Made by a program: the position numbers and the translations under genes
The notes under the pieces: model-generated
Told to the model about the DNA's origin: nothing
Databases searched by the model: none
What the model saw: the letters and a program-made list of their open reading frames with translations, nothing else
Assembly (NCBI GenBank): GCA_035286745.1
Contig: DATECU010000275.1
Location: forward strand, 1-17,940
Direction of reading: 5' to 3'
Origin: DATECU01 sp035286745
Lineage (GTDB): Bacteria > Acidobacteriota > Vicinamibacteria > Fen-336
DNA: 17,940 nucleotides
Shown: positions 1 through 5,903 of the stretch, one piece after another
How positions within the stretch are numbered: position 1 is the stretch's first letter
Layout of the letters: every line of letters starts with the position of its first letter

Positions 1-87
1 TGTCCGTCGGCCGTCCTCGAGGAACCGACGAATCGTGCCGCTCTTCACCACGCCACTCCGAGTTCGGTCTTCAGGTCCGTCCAACAC
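1..87 (-). repeat. Direct repeat copy 1: 5' end of a partial fourth cassette
   Basis: Bases 1-87 are identical to 1456-1542, in the same orientation. On the minus strand this is the start of a cassette, just after the attC at 79-153. The identity stops at the recombination box on one side and runs to the window edge on the other, so the true repeat may be longer. Confidence 0.95.
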
Positions 88-153
88 CCGCTTCAGCTGC
101 GGCCGGCGTCGATCTTGCCACCGCCGGCCGTCAGCTGCAAGCGGTTGTTCTGC
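79..153 (-). other. attC recombination site (75 bp)
   Basis: On the minus strand the site runs from R'' box GCAGAAC (153-147) to R' box GTTGGAC (85-79). The arms around CCGCTTGCAGCTGACGG and CCGCAGCTGAAGCGG pair almost perfectly. Two bases of the first arm, a G and an A, stay unpaired; these are the extrahelical bases that give attC its polarity. The cassette gene's stop lies 16 nt before it. Confidence 0.88.
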
Positions 154-169
154 CGCCGCAGCACGCTCC

Positions 170-604
170 TCATCGTGGCTCCGCCCTGGGCCGCGATTTC
201 CGCCGAGGACTCCGCCGCGCACTGGCATCAACCCGCCGCTGCAGCTCCTGAACGAGCCTCCCGAAGAACCGGTGAAGGCAGCTCGTGCTGCAGAAGTAGA
301 TCTCGCTCTGGCCACCAAATACGTCACGCGCGATTGGGAGGGTTACGAAGAGGTCAGCGTTCTTGCCGGAACCGCCGTTGTGCGCCCCGTGCCAAGTCAA
401 GTCGAGAAAGCCAAGCATGCGCTGGTCCGGACGCGCAGTATCACCCGGCCCGGTCTTGAGAAGCGCGCCGGCTGACAGCACGGCAAACGAATGGGGTTCG
501 AAGACCCGCTTGCGACGACATGATGGGCAGACCGGCAATCTCGGATAGTACGCTTTCTTGCCGCGCATCAGCGGGAGTGGCGGCGTCCTACTCGGCTTCC
601 TCAT
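170..604 (-). CDS. Cassette-encoded four-cysteine protein, possibly zinc-binding (TRASH/MYM-like ending)
   Basis: This 144-residue protein is the only gene of cassette 639-85; it starts 35 nt inside the cassette and ends 16 nt before the attC. I do not recognise a family. It has a CPSC pair (C26, C29) near the N-terminus and, about 75 residues later, YFCSTSCLHRFF (C105, C109). The second resembles the FCSxxC...F ending of TRASH/MYM-type metal-binding fingers, although the gap between the pairs is longer than usual. The last 25 residues are Arg-rich (RRSPRRKSRPR) and suggest nucleic-acid contact. No signal peptide or membrane segment is seen. A GGAG lies about 16 nt before the ATG, and Met13 is an alternative start. 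Metal binding is inferred from cysteine spacing only. Confidence 0.72.
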   Translation of the reverse strand: MRKPSRTPPLPLMRGKKAYYPRLPVCPSCRRKRVFEPHSFAVLSAGALLKTGPGDTARPDQRMLGFLDLTWHGAHNGGSGKNADLFVTLPIARDVFGGQSEIYFCSTSCLHRFFGRLVQELQRRVDASARRSPRRKSRPRAEPR

Positions 605-633
605 CTACTACCGCTACTCTCCGGAGGAAGTCG

Positions 634-705
634 GCAGAACACCCAGATCAGCTGCGGCGCGCCATCGCTTGCGCCGGCGCCGTCAGCTGCATCTGGTTGT
701 TCTGC
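634..705 (-). other. attC recombination site (72 bp)
   Basis: On the minus strand it runs from GCAGAAC (705-699) to GTTCTGC (640-634). The inner arms AACCAGATGCAGCTGACGG and CCGCAGCTGATCTGG pair, leaving the same unpaired G and A as the other two sites. The outer arm sequence differs from theirs but has changed on both sides so that pairing is kept. Confidence 0.87.
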
Positions 706-778
706 GGCTCGGCACCAAAACGTCCGCAAAGACGCCCCCGCCTCATCATCGGTCGGCCCTCTATTGGCAGATGTCTCC

Positions 779-1024
779 TTAGTGCCCTGCCGCCCGTCCG
801 GACGCGGCCCACCGACGAACGAGGGCCCCACCAACGACCGCCACGGTCACAAACAGCGAGAAGACGTAGAGACGCGGCCTTGACCAGACCTCCCATCCCA
901 AGAAGGTGTGCGCCAGGTCGGACACCGCGGAGATCGACGTGAAGAAGACGCAGTAGTAGATCACGGCGTAACGAGGCAGAGCCTTTGGAGTTTGAAGCAG
1001 GCTCATCAGATCTATGGCCGGCAT
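779..1024 (-). CDS. Cassette-encoded small two-helix membrane protein
   Basis: An 81-residue hypothetical protein, the only gene of cassette 1057-640. The ATG at 1024 was chosen over an upstream in-frame ATG at 1060 because the latter falls inside the attC of the preceding cassette. The chosen start also has GGGAGG eight or so bases before it. The product has two hydrophobic stretches, about YAVIYYCVFFTSISAV and LYVFSLFVTVAVVGGAL, separated by a short polar loop containing HTFLGWEVW, and ends with a basic tail (RRWAASGR). No family is recognised. Small membrane proteins are common among integron cassettes. Seventy-three non-coding bases separate its TAA from the attC. Confidence 0.68.
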   Translation of the reverse strand: MPAIDLMSLLQTPKALPRYAVIYYCVFFTSISAVSDLAHTFLGWEVWSRPRLYVFSLFVTVAVVGGALVRRWAASGRAAGH

Positions 1025-1051
1025 CTCGACCCTCCCCTCGGCGAATTGTCC

Positions 1052-1127
1052 GCAGAACACCCGCGTTCACCTGCGGGCGGCGTCCAGCTTGCGATCGCCG
1101 CCCGTCAGGTGCAACGCGTTGTTGGAC
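1052..1127 (-). other. attC recombination site (76 bp)
   Basis: On the minus strand it runs from GTCCAAC (1127-1121) to GTTCTGC (1058-1052). Arms AACGCGTTGCACCTGACGG and CCGCAGGTGAACGCG pair with one unpaired G and one unpaired A in the first arm. A central GC-rich stem, GGGCGGCG with CGCCGCCC, follows. It begins 23 nt after the stop of the SEC-C gene. Confidence 0.88.
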
Positions 1128-1150
1128 GGCCCCACGATAGAGCAGCTCCC

Positions 1151-1411
1151 TTACCGAGTCGTCGGTTTCCGATAGCGGTTCGCCGCCTCGAGTGCTCGGT
1201 TCGCGCTGGTCGCTCGGCCTCCGATGTAACCGGACTTAGCAGCCTGTGCAGCGCTTCGCTCGGTACTCAGGTGTGCCGCGTCCTTCTCAAGACAGCAGCG
1301 CTTGTACTTCCGCCCGCTTCCGCACGGGCATGGTTCATTCCGCCCTACGGGCGTTACCGCACGCCCGGCGAGAAGCCGAGCTAAGGCTGCGGTGATTTTC
1401 TTTATCGCCAT
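1151..1411 (-). CDS. Cassette-encoded SEC-C motif protein
   Basis: An 86-residue basic protein with a SEC-C zinc motif at residues 24-40: GRNEPCPCGSGRKYKRCC, with C28, C30, C39 and C40 all present. SEC-C motifs bind zinc; they occur at the C-terminus of SecA, where they contact SecB and ribosomes, and in many small stand-alone proteins of unclear role. Ahead of the motif is a short helix (MAIKKITAALARLLAGR); after it comes an Ala/Arg/Ser-rich tail with no recognised domain. It is the only gene of cassette 1539-1058. It has a long 128 nt leader between the cassette edge and the ATG, and no convincing ribosome binding site. The leader is the sequence repeated at 1-87. Domain assignment is firm; cellular role is unknown. 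Confidence 0.82.
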   Translation of the reverse strand: MAIKKITAALARLLAGRAVTPVGRNEPCPCGSGRKYKRCCLEKDAAHLSTERSAAQAAKSGYIGGRATSANRALEAANRYRKPTTR

Positions 1412-1455
1412 TGCGTCCGCGGGCGGGACGTGCGCCGAACCTCGGGCGGACGCCT

Positions 1456-1542
1456 TGTCCGTCGGCCGTCCTCGAGGAACCGACGAATCGTGCCGCTCTT
1501 CACCACGCCACTCCGAGTTCGGTCTTCAGGTCCGTCCAACAC
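1456..1542 (-). repeat. Direct repeat copy 2: 5' leader of the SEC-C cassette
   Basis: Identical to 1-87 over 87 bases. On the minus strand it is the first part of cassette 1539-1058. Beyond 1542 the two copies diverge at once: copy 1 continues into an attC, copy 2 into non-attC sequence. That divergence places the integron recombination point here. Confidence 0.95.
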
Positions 1543-1552
1543 TTAGTGTACG
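1534..1552 (-). other. Array boundary / possible attI-like junction
   Basis: On the minus strand the first cassette is entered through GTACACTAAGTGTTGGAC. GTTGGAC matches the GTTRRRY core, but there is no attC hairpin before it. The preceding ACACTAAGTGT is a small inverted repeat of the kind expected for paired L and R boxes of a simple attI site. The evidence is limited to this geometry; a truncated attC or a secondary integration site would look similar. Confidence 0.35.
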
Positions 1553-1562
1553 ACGGGAATAA

Positions 1563-1722
1563 CGGATAAGCGCTGCGAACCCCCGCTGTGTAACCTGGTC
1601 GTAGCCCCCGGACCCGGCACCACTTAGCCCCCACGGCATCAGTAGCTTACCTCAGTTGGGTGGGGGGTTGGGCATTCTGGATAGACTGCGAGCGCCCGCT
1701 GTGTATCCGGATAAGGGCTGCG
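1563..1722. repeat. Imperfect modular repeat in the gene-free region beside the array
   Basis: Two short modules each occur twice. CGGATAAGSGCTGCG is at 1563-1577 and 1708-1722 (14 of 15 identical). A 23-base module beginning CTGCGA and ending GCTGTGTANCC is at 1573-1595 and 1686-1708 (20 of 23 identical). Their order is swapped between copies. A ten-base palindrome, TATCCGGATA, lies at 1704-1713. The whole stretch 1541-1994 holds no reading frame with protein-like composition, so I call it non-coding. The function is unknown. Confidence 0.5.
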
Positions 1723-1890
1723 GCGGGGGAGCTGAACGTCAGCTGGGCCCAGCTTCCGGGCGGGGGAGATGGCCAAGGACGCGGTCGCGGCGAACGGCAC
1801 GACGAGGCGGAGCGAGGGCTGGCTCGATGGTGAGGCCTGAGGTCGATGGAGTCGGCGGTTGGCCAGCCGGCTCCCTGGCGTGAATGGGCG

Positions 1891-1928
1891 CCACGACCGC
1901 CACGATAGCCACGATGGGCCACGATGGG
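1891..1928. repeat. Four-copy short tandem repeat, unit about CCACGATNG
   Basis: CCACGA recurs at 1891, 1900, 1909 and 1919 with 9-10 base spacing, just before the putative promoter of the QueG-like gene. It could be slippage-derived or a set of protein-binding sites; nothing in the sequence decides between them. Confidence 0.5.
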
Positions 1929-1930
1929 GC

Positions 1931-1959
1931 TTGACAACCGCACATCTCGGTGTAACCAT
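1931..1959 (+). promoter_or_regulatory. Possible sigma-70-type promoter of the QueG-like gene
   Basis: A perfect TTGACA (1931-1936) is followed after 17 nt by a weak -10 (AACCAT, 1954-1959). Transcription would begin near 1966, giving a leader of about 28 nt before the GTG start at 1995. The -10 match is poor, so confidence is low. Confidence 0.3.
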
Positions 1960-1994
1960 CATAACCGATGACGAGGGTTACGTCGGAGGCGACC

Positions 1995-2936
1995 GTGTCC
2001 GGACAGGTGCTGGCTTGGGCGAGGCTGCGCGGCTATCGGGTGGCCTGGGGCGCCTTGGAGGCGGCGGATCTGGCCTGCCACGATGTGGTCGGGCGCCGCA
2101 ACTCGGGCGAGATCGACGCTGGCTTCTATGCGAGCAACCTGGGGTGGTTTCGGTCGCCGGAGACGCCGGCGCTTGGCCGCGTGCTGGTGGTCGCCATGCC
2201 GCGTCCCGCCCACTCGGTTTGGTTCGAGTTCGACGGGTCCCCGCGCCAGGCGATCATCCCTCCCACCTACGTGAGGTACCGGGACCTTTTCGACGAGCTG
2301 GCTCGGGACCTGCAATCGACCGTTCTGCCCTCGGGCAGCCGCCTGGAGCGCGCCCAGGTGCCTCTCAAGTCCCTGGCGGTCCGTCTGGGTTTGGTGCGCT
2401 ACGGGCGCAATAACCTGACGTATGCGCCCGACCTTGGTAGCTACGTGCAGCTCTTCGGGTACTTCACGGACGCGCCGCTGTCGCTGTCCAAGGGGTGGCT
2501 CCCCAGCGAGCCGGAGCTCTTGGCCACCTGCGAGTCCTGCACGGCCTGCCGAGATGCCTGCCCGACCGGCGCCATCGGCGAGGACCGGGTGCTGCTTCGC
2601 GCCGAGCGCTGCCTCACCAGTCTCAACGAGAGCCCGGATCCCTGGCCCGCCTGGCTGCCCTCGAACGCCCACAGCTGCCTGGTGGGGTGCCTGGCCTGCC
2701 AAACGGTATGTCCAGAAAACCCACTGCTGGCCGTCTCCGACACTGGCGTTGCCTTCACGGCGGAGGAGACCGTGACGATTCTCGACGGTCGGCACGACTC
2801 GCCCGGTTGGGATGCCCTCCGCCGCAAGCTCGACGTGGTTCGCCTCAGTGAGGAAGCGGTTCTGGGGCGCAACCTCCGCGCCCTGCTCGACGCCGGGCGA
2901 CCGGACTCCGAGGTCCCGGTCCACCCCGACCGTTGA
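1995..2936 (+). CDS. QueG-like (epoxyqueuosine reductase family) double [4Fe-4S] protein
   Basis: A 313-residue protein of the QueG type. The ferredoxin-like part has C179, C182, C185 and C189 (CESCTACRDACPTGAI), then C206 in RCLTSLNE, then C228, C232, C235 and C239 (GCLACQTVCPENP), the usual set for two clusters. The segment before them, RLGLVRYGRNNLTY, matches the QueG GLGWIGKN region. QueG reduces epoxyqueuosine to queuosine in tRNA using cobalamin. Here the family's DSxPVLEK stretch with its catalytic Asp reads ERAQVPLK, so the same reaction is doubtful. I chose GTG 1995 because GGAGG lies five bases before it; an in-frame ATG at 1968 lacks such a site. The gene is 46 nt upstream of the PEP-utilising enzyme, probably in one transcript. 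It lacks the Tat signal and length of reductive dehalogenases. Confidence 0.8.
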   Translation: MSGQVLAWARLRGYRVAWGALEAADLACHDVVGRRNSGEIDAGFYASNLGWFRSPETPALGRVLVVAMPRPAHSVWFEFDGSPRQAIIPPTYVRYRDLFDELARDLQSTVLPSGSRLERAQVPLKSLAVRLGLVRYGRNNLTYAPDLGSYVQLFGYFTDAPLSLSKGWLPSEPELLATCESCTACRDACPTGAIGEDRVLLRAERCLTSLNESPDPWPAWLPSNAHSCLVGCLACQTVCPENPLLAVSDTGVAFTAEETVTILDGRHDSPGWDALRRKLDVVRLSEEAVLGRNLRALLDAGRPDSEVPVHPDR

Positions 2937-2982
2937 CAGCCGCCTCGCGGGCGGCCACAGTCTCGACGAGGGCAGCACTACC

Positions 2983-5565
2983 ATGTCGGCCGACACCCGC
3001 CAGACCGCGCCGGCCCGCGTGGTCTGGCTCGAGGCGATCCGGGCCGCGGACGCGGCAGCCGTGGGGGCCAAGGCGGCGCGCCTGGGCGAGCTTCTGTCCC
3101 GAGGCCATCCGGTGCCGCCCGGCTTCGTGGTCACCGCCGACGCCTACCGCGAGGCGTTTGCCGTGCTGCCTCCGGACGCGGATCGAAGGCGAGCGCTGGC
3201 CGAAGCGGAGCTGCCGGAGGCGCTCAAGGCCGCCATCCACTCCGCTCTCGATCGGCTGACGCGAGACCACGGCAGCGAGTGCGCGGTGCGCAGCTCCGCC
3301 ACTGCGGAGGATCTGGCCGGCGCCAGCTTTGCCGGCCAGCACGGCACCTACTATCACGTCGGGCGAGCCGACGTGCTGCAGCGCATCCGGCAATGCTGGG
3401 CGTCGCTCTGGGCACCGGAGGCGGTCGCCTACCGCGGTGCGCGAGGGATCGACCCGGCCTCGGTGGCCATGGCCGTCCTCGTCCAGCAGATGATCCCGGC
3501 CCAGGTGGCGGGGGTGGCCTTCACCGCCGACCCGGTGAGCGGGGTTCGGGACGAGGTGGTCATCGAGTCCTGTTGGGGCCTGGGGGCGGCGCTGGTCGAC
3601 GGCCGCGTGAGTCCCGACCGCTACCGGCTGGCCCGTGCCGGCCTCCGGGTGCGCGAGCGGCGGATCGGCGACAAACGCTTGATGGTGGCGCCGCAACGAA
3701 TCGAAGATGGTGTCGGGAGGCTGCGCGAGGTGCCGTCTGCCCTGCGCCGCCAGGAGACCCTCTCGCCGTTGCTGGCGCGTCAGGTGGCGGAGCTTGCGCT
3801 GGGCTGCGAGAGCGTCTTCGACGCGCCGCAGGACGTGGAGTGGGCGCTCGCAGGTGGGCGGCTTCACCTGCTCCAGTCACGCCCGGTCACCGCGCTTCCC
3901 GACGATCGCCCGAGCCCCAAGCGCCCCGGCGCCTACGTGCTCTTCAAGCCGGTCATCGAGAACTTCACCGAACCGATGACGCCGCTCACTGCCGACTTCT
4001 TCGGAATGCTGAAGCTCCCCGGTCTGATCCAGATCGACGGCTGGCTCTACTTCGACGTGGGTCTGATCGGCCGGTTCCTTCCGCTCGAGCTGAGCCCCCA
4101 AGAAACCGCGGATCTCCTGTACCTGAGCCGCCTACCGCACACGCCTGGCGTGGCGTGGCGCAAGCTGCCGGCCTTCCTGTGCGCTTTGCTCTTCGTCCAG
4201 GCCACGCTGGGGACGGTCTGGGCCCGCCTGCGCCCTCTGCCGGAAGACTTCATGGAGGCCTTCCGCCATCTCTGCGACGGGGTCGCCCGGGACCGGCGCT
4301 ACGGTCCGGTGGAGGCGTTCCGGCGGCTGTGGCTGCTGCCGAGGATGCTCGATCCGCTGGGCCGGCAACCTCTCCTGGTCAACGTGGTGTGTGGCCGCGG
4401 CTTCGTCTGGATGGCCCTGCTGCGGTTTCTGCTGGGCCGCTGGCTCCCTGGTCGCCCTCCCGACACCTGGAGTCGGCTCTTGACCGGTGAGCCGGGCATC
4501 CTGTCGGCCGAGATGGGTCGAGAGATTGCGGAGCTGGCGGCCCTGGCGCGGAGCCAGCCGGCGGTTGTGGCGTTGATCGAGAAAGGAGCCGACGCCAGCG
4601 GGCTGGACGAGCTGCGGCGCGTGGCGAGCGGGTTCGTCGCGGCGCTAGACGCGTTCCTGGCCCACTCCGGCCACCGCACGGTCCGCGAGCTGGAGCTGGC
4701 GGCTTCCAGGTGGGACGAGGACCCGGTGCAGGTGCTGGGGCTCCTCCGCGCGCATAACGTCACACCCCACGGCGCCGGACCCGGAATGCCGGGAGCCCAC
4801 GATCCGGCGGCGGCGCGGGCGGCGGTGGAGGCGGAGGTCGAACGTGGATTGGCCGACCGGTTCCTGGAGCGTGCCCTGGGCCTGCGTGGGCGCGCGATCC
4901 GGGCCGCGGCAGTTGAGGCCCGGCGCTTCCTGAAGCTGCGCGAGAACTCGCGCCACTTCTGGATCATGGCCTTCCGTGTGGTGCGGCGGAAGATCCTGGA
5001 GGTCGAGGAGCGGCTTCTGGCCGAGGGCCGGCTGAAGTGTCGAGGCGACATCTTCTTCCTGCGCTGGGCCGAAATCGTGGAGCAGGCGAGCGGCCGCTGG
5101 GGCTGGCCGGAGGTCGAGGAGCGGCTCCGCGAGCGACGCCTCACGCACCTCCGGCGTTCTCGGACGCCGCCGCCGCGCACCATCGGGATCCCCGAGGGCG
5201 ACACGGTCGAACAGCCGGCGGCTGCGCAGCGCGTTATGTTGCGAGGTCAGCCGGCGTCCCCCGGCTGCTACGAGGGACTGGCGAGGGTCGTGCTCGACGC
5301 GGCCCTCGATGTAGAGCTGCGGCCTGGGGAGATCCTGATCGCGCCCTTCACCGACCCCGCCTGGACGCCGCTCTTCCTCACCGCGGGGGCGGCGGTGGTC
5401 GAGGTGGGCAGCTTCCTCTCCCATGCCGGCACGGTGGCGCGCGAGTACGGCCTGCCTTGCGTGGTCGACGTGGCGGGTTGCACCACTCGCATCCAGAGCG
5501 GAACCCGCCTGCGCGTGGACGGCAGTCGGGGCCTGGTGGAGATCCTGGAGGAGGCCCCAGCATGA
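2983..5565 (+). CDS. PEP synthase / rifampicin phosphotransferase-like enzyme
   Basis: An 860-residue protein with an N-terminal ATP-grasp domain (about 1-310). Visible motifs are GAKAARLGELL, the RSSATAEDL...FAGQ loop, QQMIPAQVAGVAFTADPVSG, and QDVEWA...LLQSRPVT closing the domain. The end carries a swivelling phosphohistidine domain with H814 in SFLSHAGTVAREYGLPC. The C-terminal PEP-binding barrel of true PEP synthase is absent. Instead about 430 residues of unassigned sequence lie between the two domains. This order and length match rifampicin phosphotransferases, where ATP charges the histidine and phosphate passes to a substrate held in the middle domain. The actual substrate cannot be read from sequence. 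The ATG at 2983 was taken because it begins conserved sequence; a longer in-frame extension overlaps the upstream gene. Its stop overlaps the next start (ATGA). Confidence 0.85.
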   Translation: MSADTRQTAPARVVWLEAIRAADAAAVGAKAARLGELLSRGHPVPPGFVVTADAYREAFAVLPPDADRRRALAEAELPEALKAAIHSALDRLTRDHGSECAVRSSATAEDLAGASFAGQHGTYYHVGRADVLQRIRQCWASLWAPEAVAYRGARGIDPASVAMAVLVQQMIPAQVAGVAFTADPVSGVRDEVVIESCWGLGAALVDGRVSPDRYRLARAGLRVRERRIGDKRLMVAPQRIEDGVGRLREVPSALRRQETLSPLLARQVAELALGCESVFDAPQDVEWALAGGRLHLLQSRPVTALPDDRPSPKRPGAYVLFKPVIENFTEPMTPLTADFFGMLKLPGLIQIDGWLYFDVGLIGRFLPLELSPQETADLLYLSRLPHTPGVAWRKLPAFLCALLFVQATLGTVWARLRPLPEDFMEAFRHLCDGVARDRRYGPVEAFRRLWLLPRMLDPLGRQPLLVNVVCGRGFVWMALLRFLLGRWLPGRPPDTWSRLLTGEPGILSAEMGREIAELAALARSQPAVVALIEKGADASGLDELRRVASGFVAALDAFLAHSGHRTVRELELAASRWDEDPVQVLGLLRAHNVTPHGAGPGMPGAHDPAAARAAVEAEVERGLADRFLERALGLRGRAIRAAAVEARRFLKLRENSRHFWIMAFRVVRRKILEVEERLLAEGRLKCRGDIFFLRWAEIVEQASGRWGWPEVEERLRERRLTHLRRSRTPPPRTIGIPEGDTVEQPAAAQRVMLRGQPASPGCYEGLARVVLDAALDVELRPGEILIAPFTDPAWTPLFLTAGAAVVEVGSFLSHAGTVAREYGLPCVVDVAGCTTRIQSGTRLRVDGSRGLVEILEEAPA

Positions 5566-5864
5566 GGATGGCGGCGTGGGCGGCGCTCTTCTTCGCCGGG
5601 GGCTTCCTGGCCATACGGCTGCTGGCGGCGATGTACGCGTTCCTCGACTTGTTCGGCCGGCTGCGCTCCGCCTGGCCGGGTCTGCTGGCCCGACTCGCCA
5701 CCTGGATCCTGGTCGCCGGAGCGATGCTGGTCTTCGCTGGACCCGGCTTCCGGAGCGCTGTGGTCCTGGGCGCGGCCTCGCTCCTGGTCTGGTATCTGGC
5801 GGCCTTCGCCCTTCGCCATCTTCTCGTCAGGCGGATGCCGCGGCTGCTGCCCCCGCCCGGGTGA
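5562..5864 (+). CDS. Small three-helix membrane protein coupled to the PEP-utilising enzyme
   Basis: A 100-residue hydrophobic protein. Three probable transmembrane segments are seen: AAWAALFFAGGFLAIRLLAAMYAF near the start, LATWILVAGAMLVFAG, and SAVVLGAASLLVWYLAAFAL. A basic tail (RHLLVRRMPR) follows. The start overlaps the preceding stop as ATGA, and GGAGGAGG lies shortly upstream, so translation is probably coupled and expression tied to the Rph-like enzyme. No family is recognised. A role as membrane partner of that enzyme is inference from the overlap only. Confidence 0.72.
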   Translation: MRMAAWAALFFAGGFLAIRLLAAMYAFLDLFGRLRSAWPGLLARLATWILVAGAMLVFAGPGFRSAVVLGAASLLVWYLAAFALRHLLVRRMPRLLPPPG

Positions 5865-5868
5865 CCGA

Positions 5869-5886
5869 CCGCGAGCTGCGTCGCGG
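5869..5886. terminator. Hairpin between convergent genes
   Basis: CCGCGA-6 nt-TCGCGG forms a perfect six-pair GC-rich stem in the 39 nt gap between two convergent genes. No T-tract follows on either strand, so intrinsic termination is uncertain. Confidence 0.35.
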
Positions 5887-5903
5887 CGGGAGGGTCCCCT
5901 CGC

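Larger units (their letters stand above)
1..1540 (-). mobile_element. Integron gene-cassette array (three complete cassettes plus one partial), no integrase visible
   Basis: Three attC sites are spaced regularly and each small minus-strand gene is followed by one of them. Using the G|TT cleavage rule for IntI recombination, the cassettes are 1539-1058 (SEC-C gene), 1057-640 (membrane protein) and 639-85 (cysteine-rich protein). A fourth starts at 84 and leaves the window. The matching of cassette ends is internally consistent: each cassette's first six bases are complementary to its own attC R'' box (TTGGAC with GTCCAAC; TTCTGC with GCAGAAC). Orientation comes from the unpaired bases in the attC arms, and it agrees with the strand of all three genes. 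No IntI-like reading frame lies in the 450 bp beyond the array end or elsewhere in the window. It is therefore either a CALIN (attC cluster lacking an integrase) or the internal or displaced end of a larger integron. Confidence 0.88.

Noticed and set aside
35..942. Plus-strand open frames in the cassette region (for example 35-475 and 520-942)
   Set aside because: They run through attC sites and against the array direction set by the attC polarity; composition is Arg/Pro/Ser-rich shadow-like.
1639..1962. Possible gene or integrase remnant in the gap beside the array
   Set aside because: None of the frames shows tyrosine-recombinase boxes or protein-like composition; treated as non-coding.
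1995..2936. Reductive dehalogenase (RdhA)
   Set aside because: No Tat signal, too short, and no RdhB anchor gene follows; the QueG-type core fits better.
1959..3867. Long minus-strand open frames opposite the QueG-like and Rph-like genes
   Set aside because: No motifs, Arg/Pro/His-rich composition, and the opposite strand encodes recognisable proteins.
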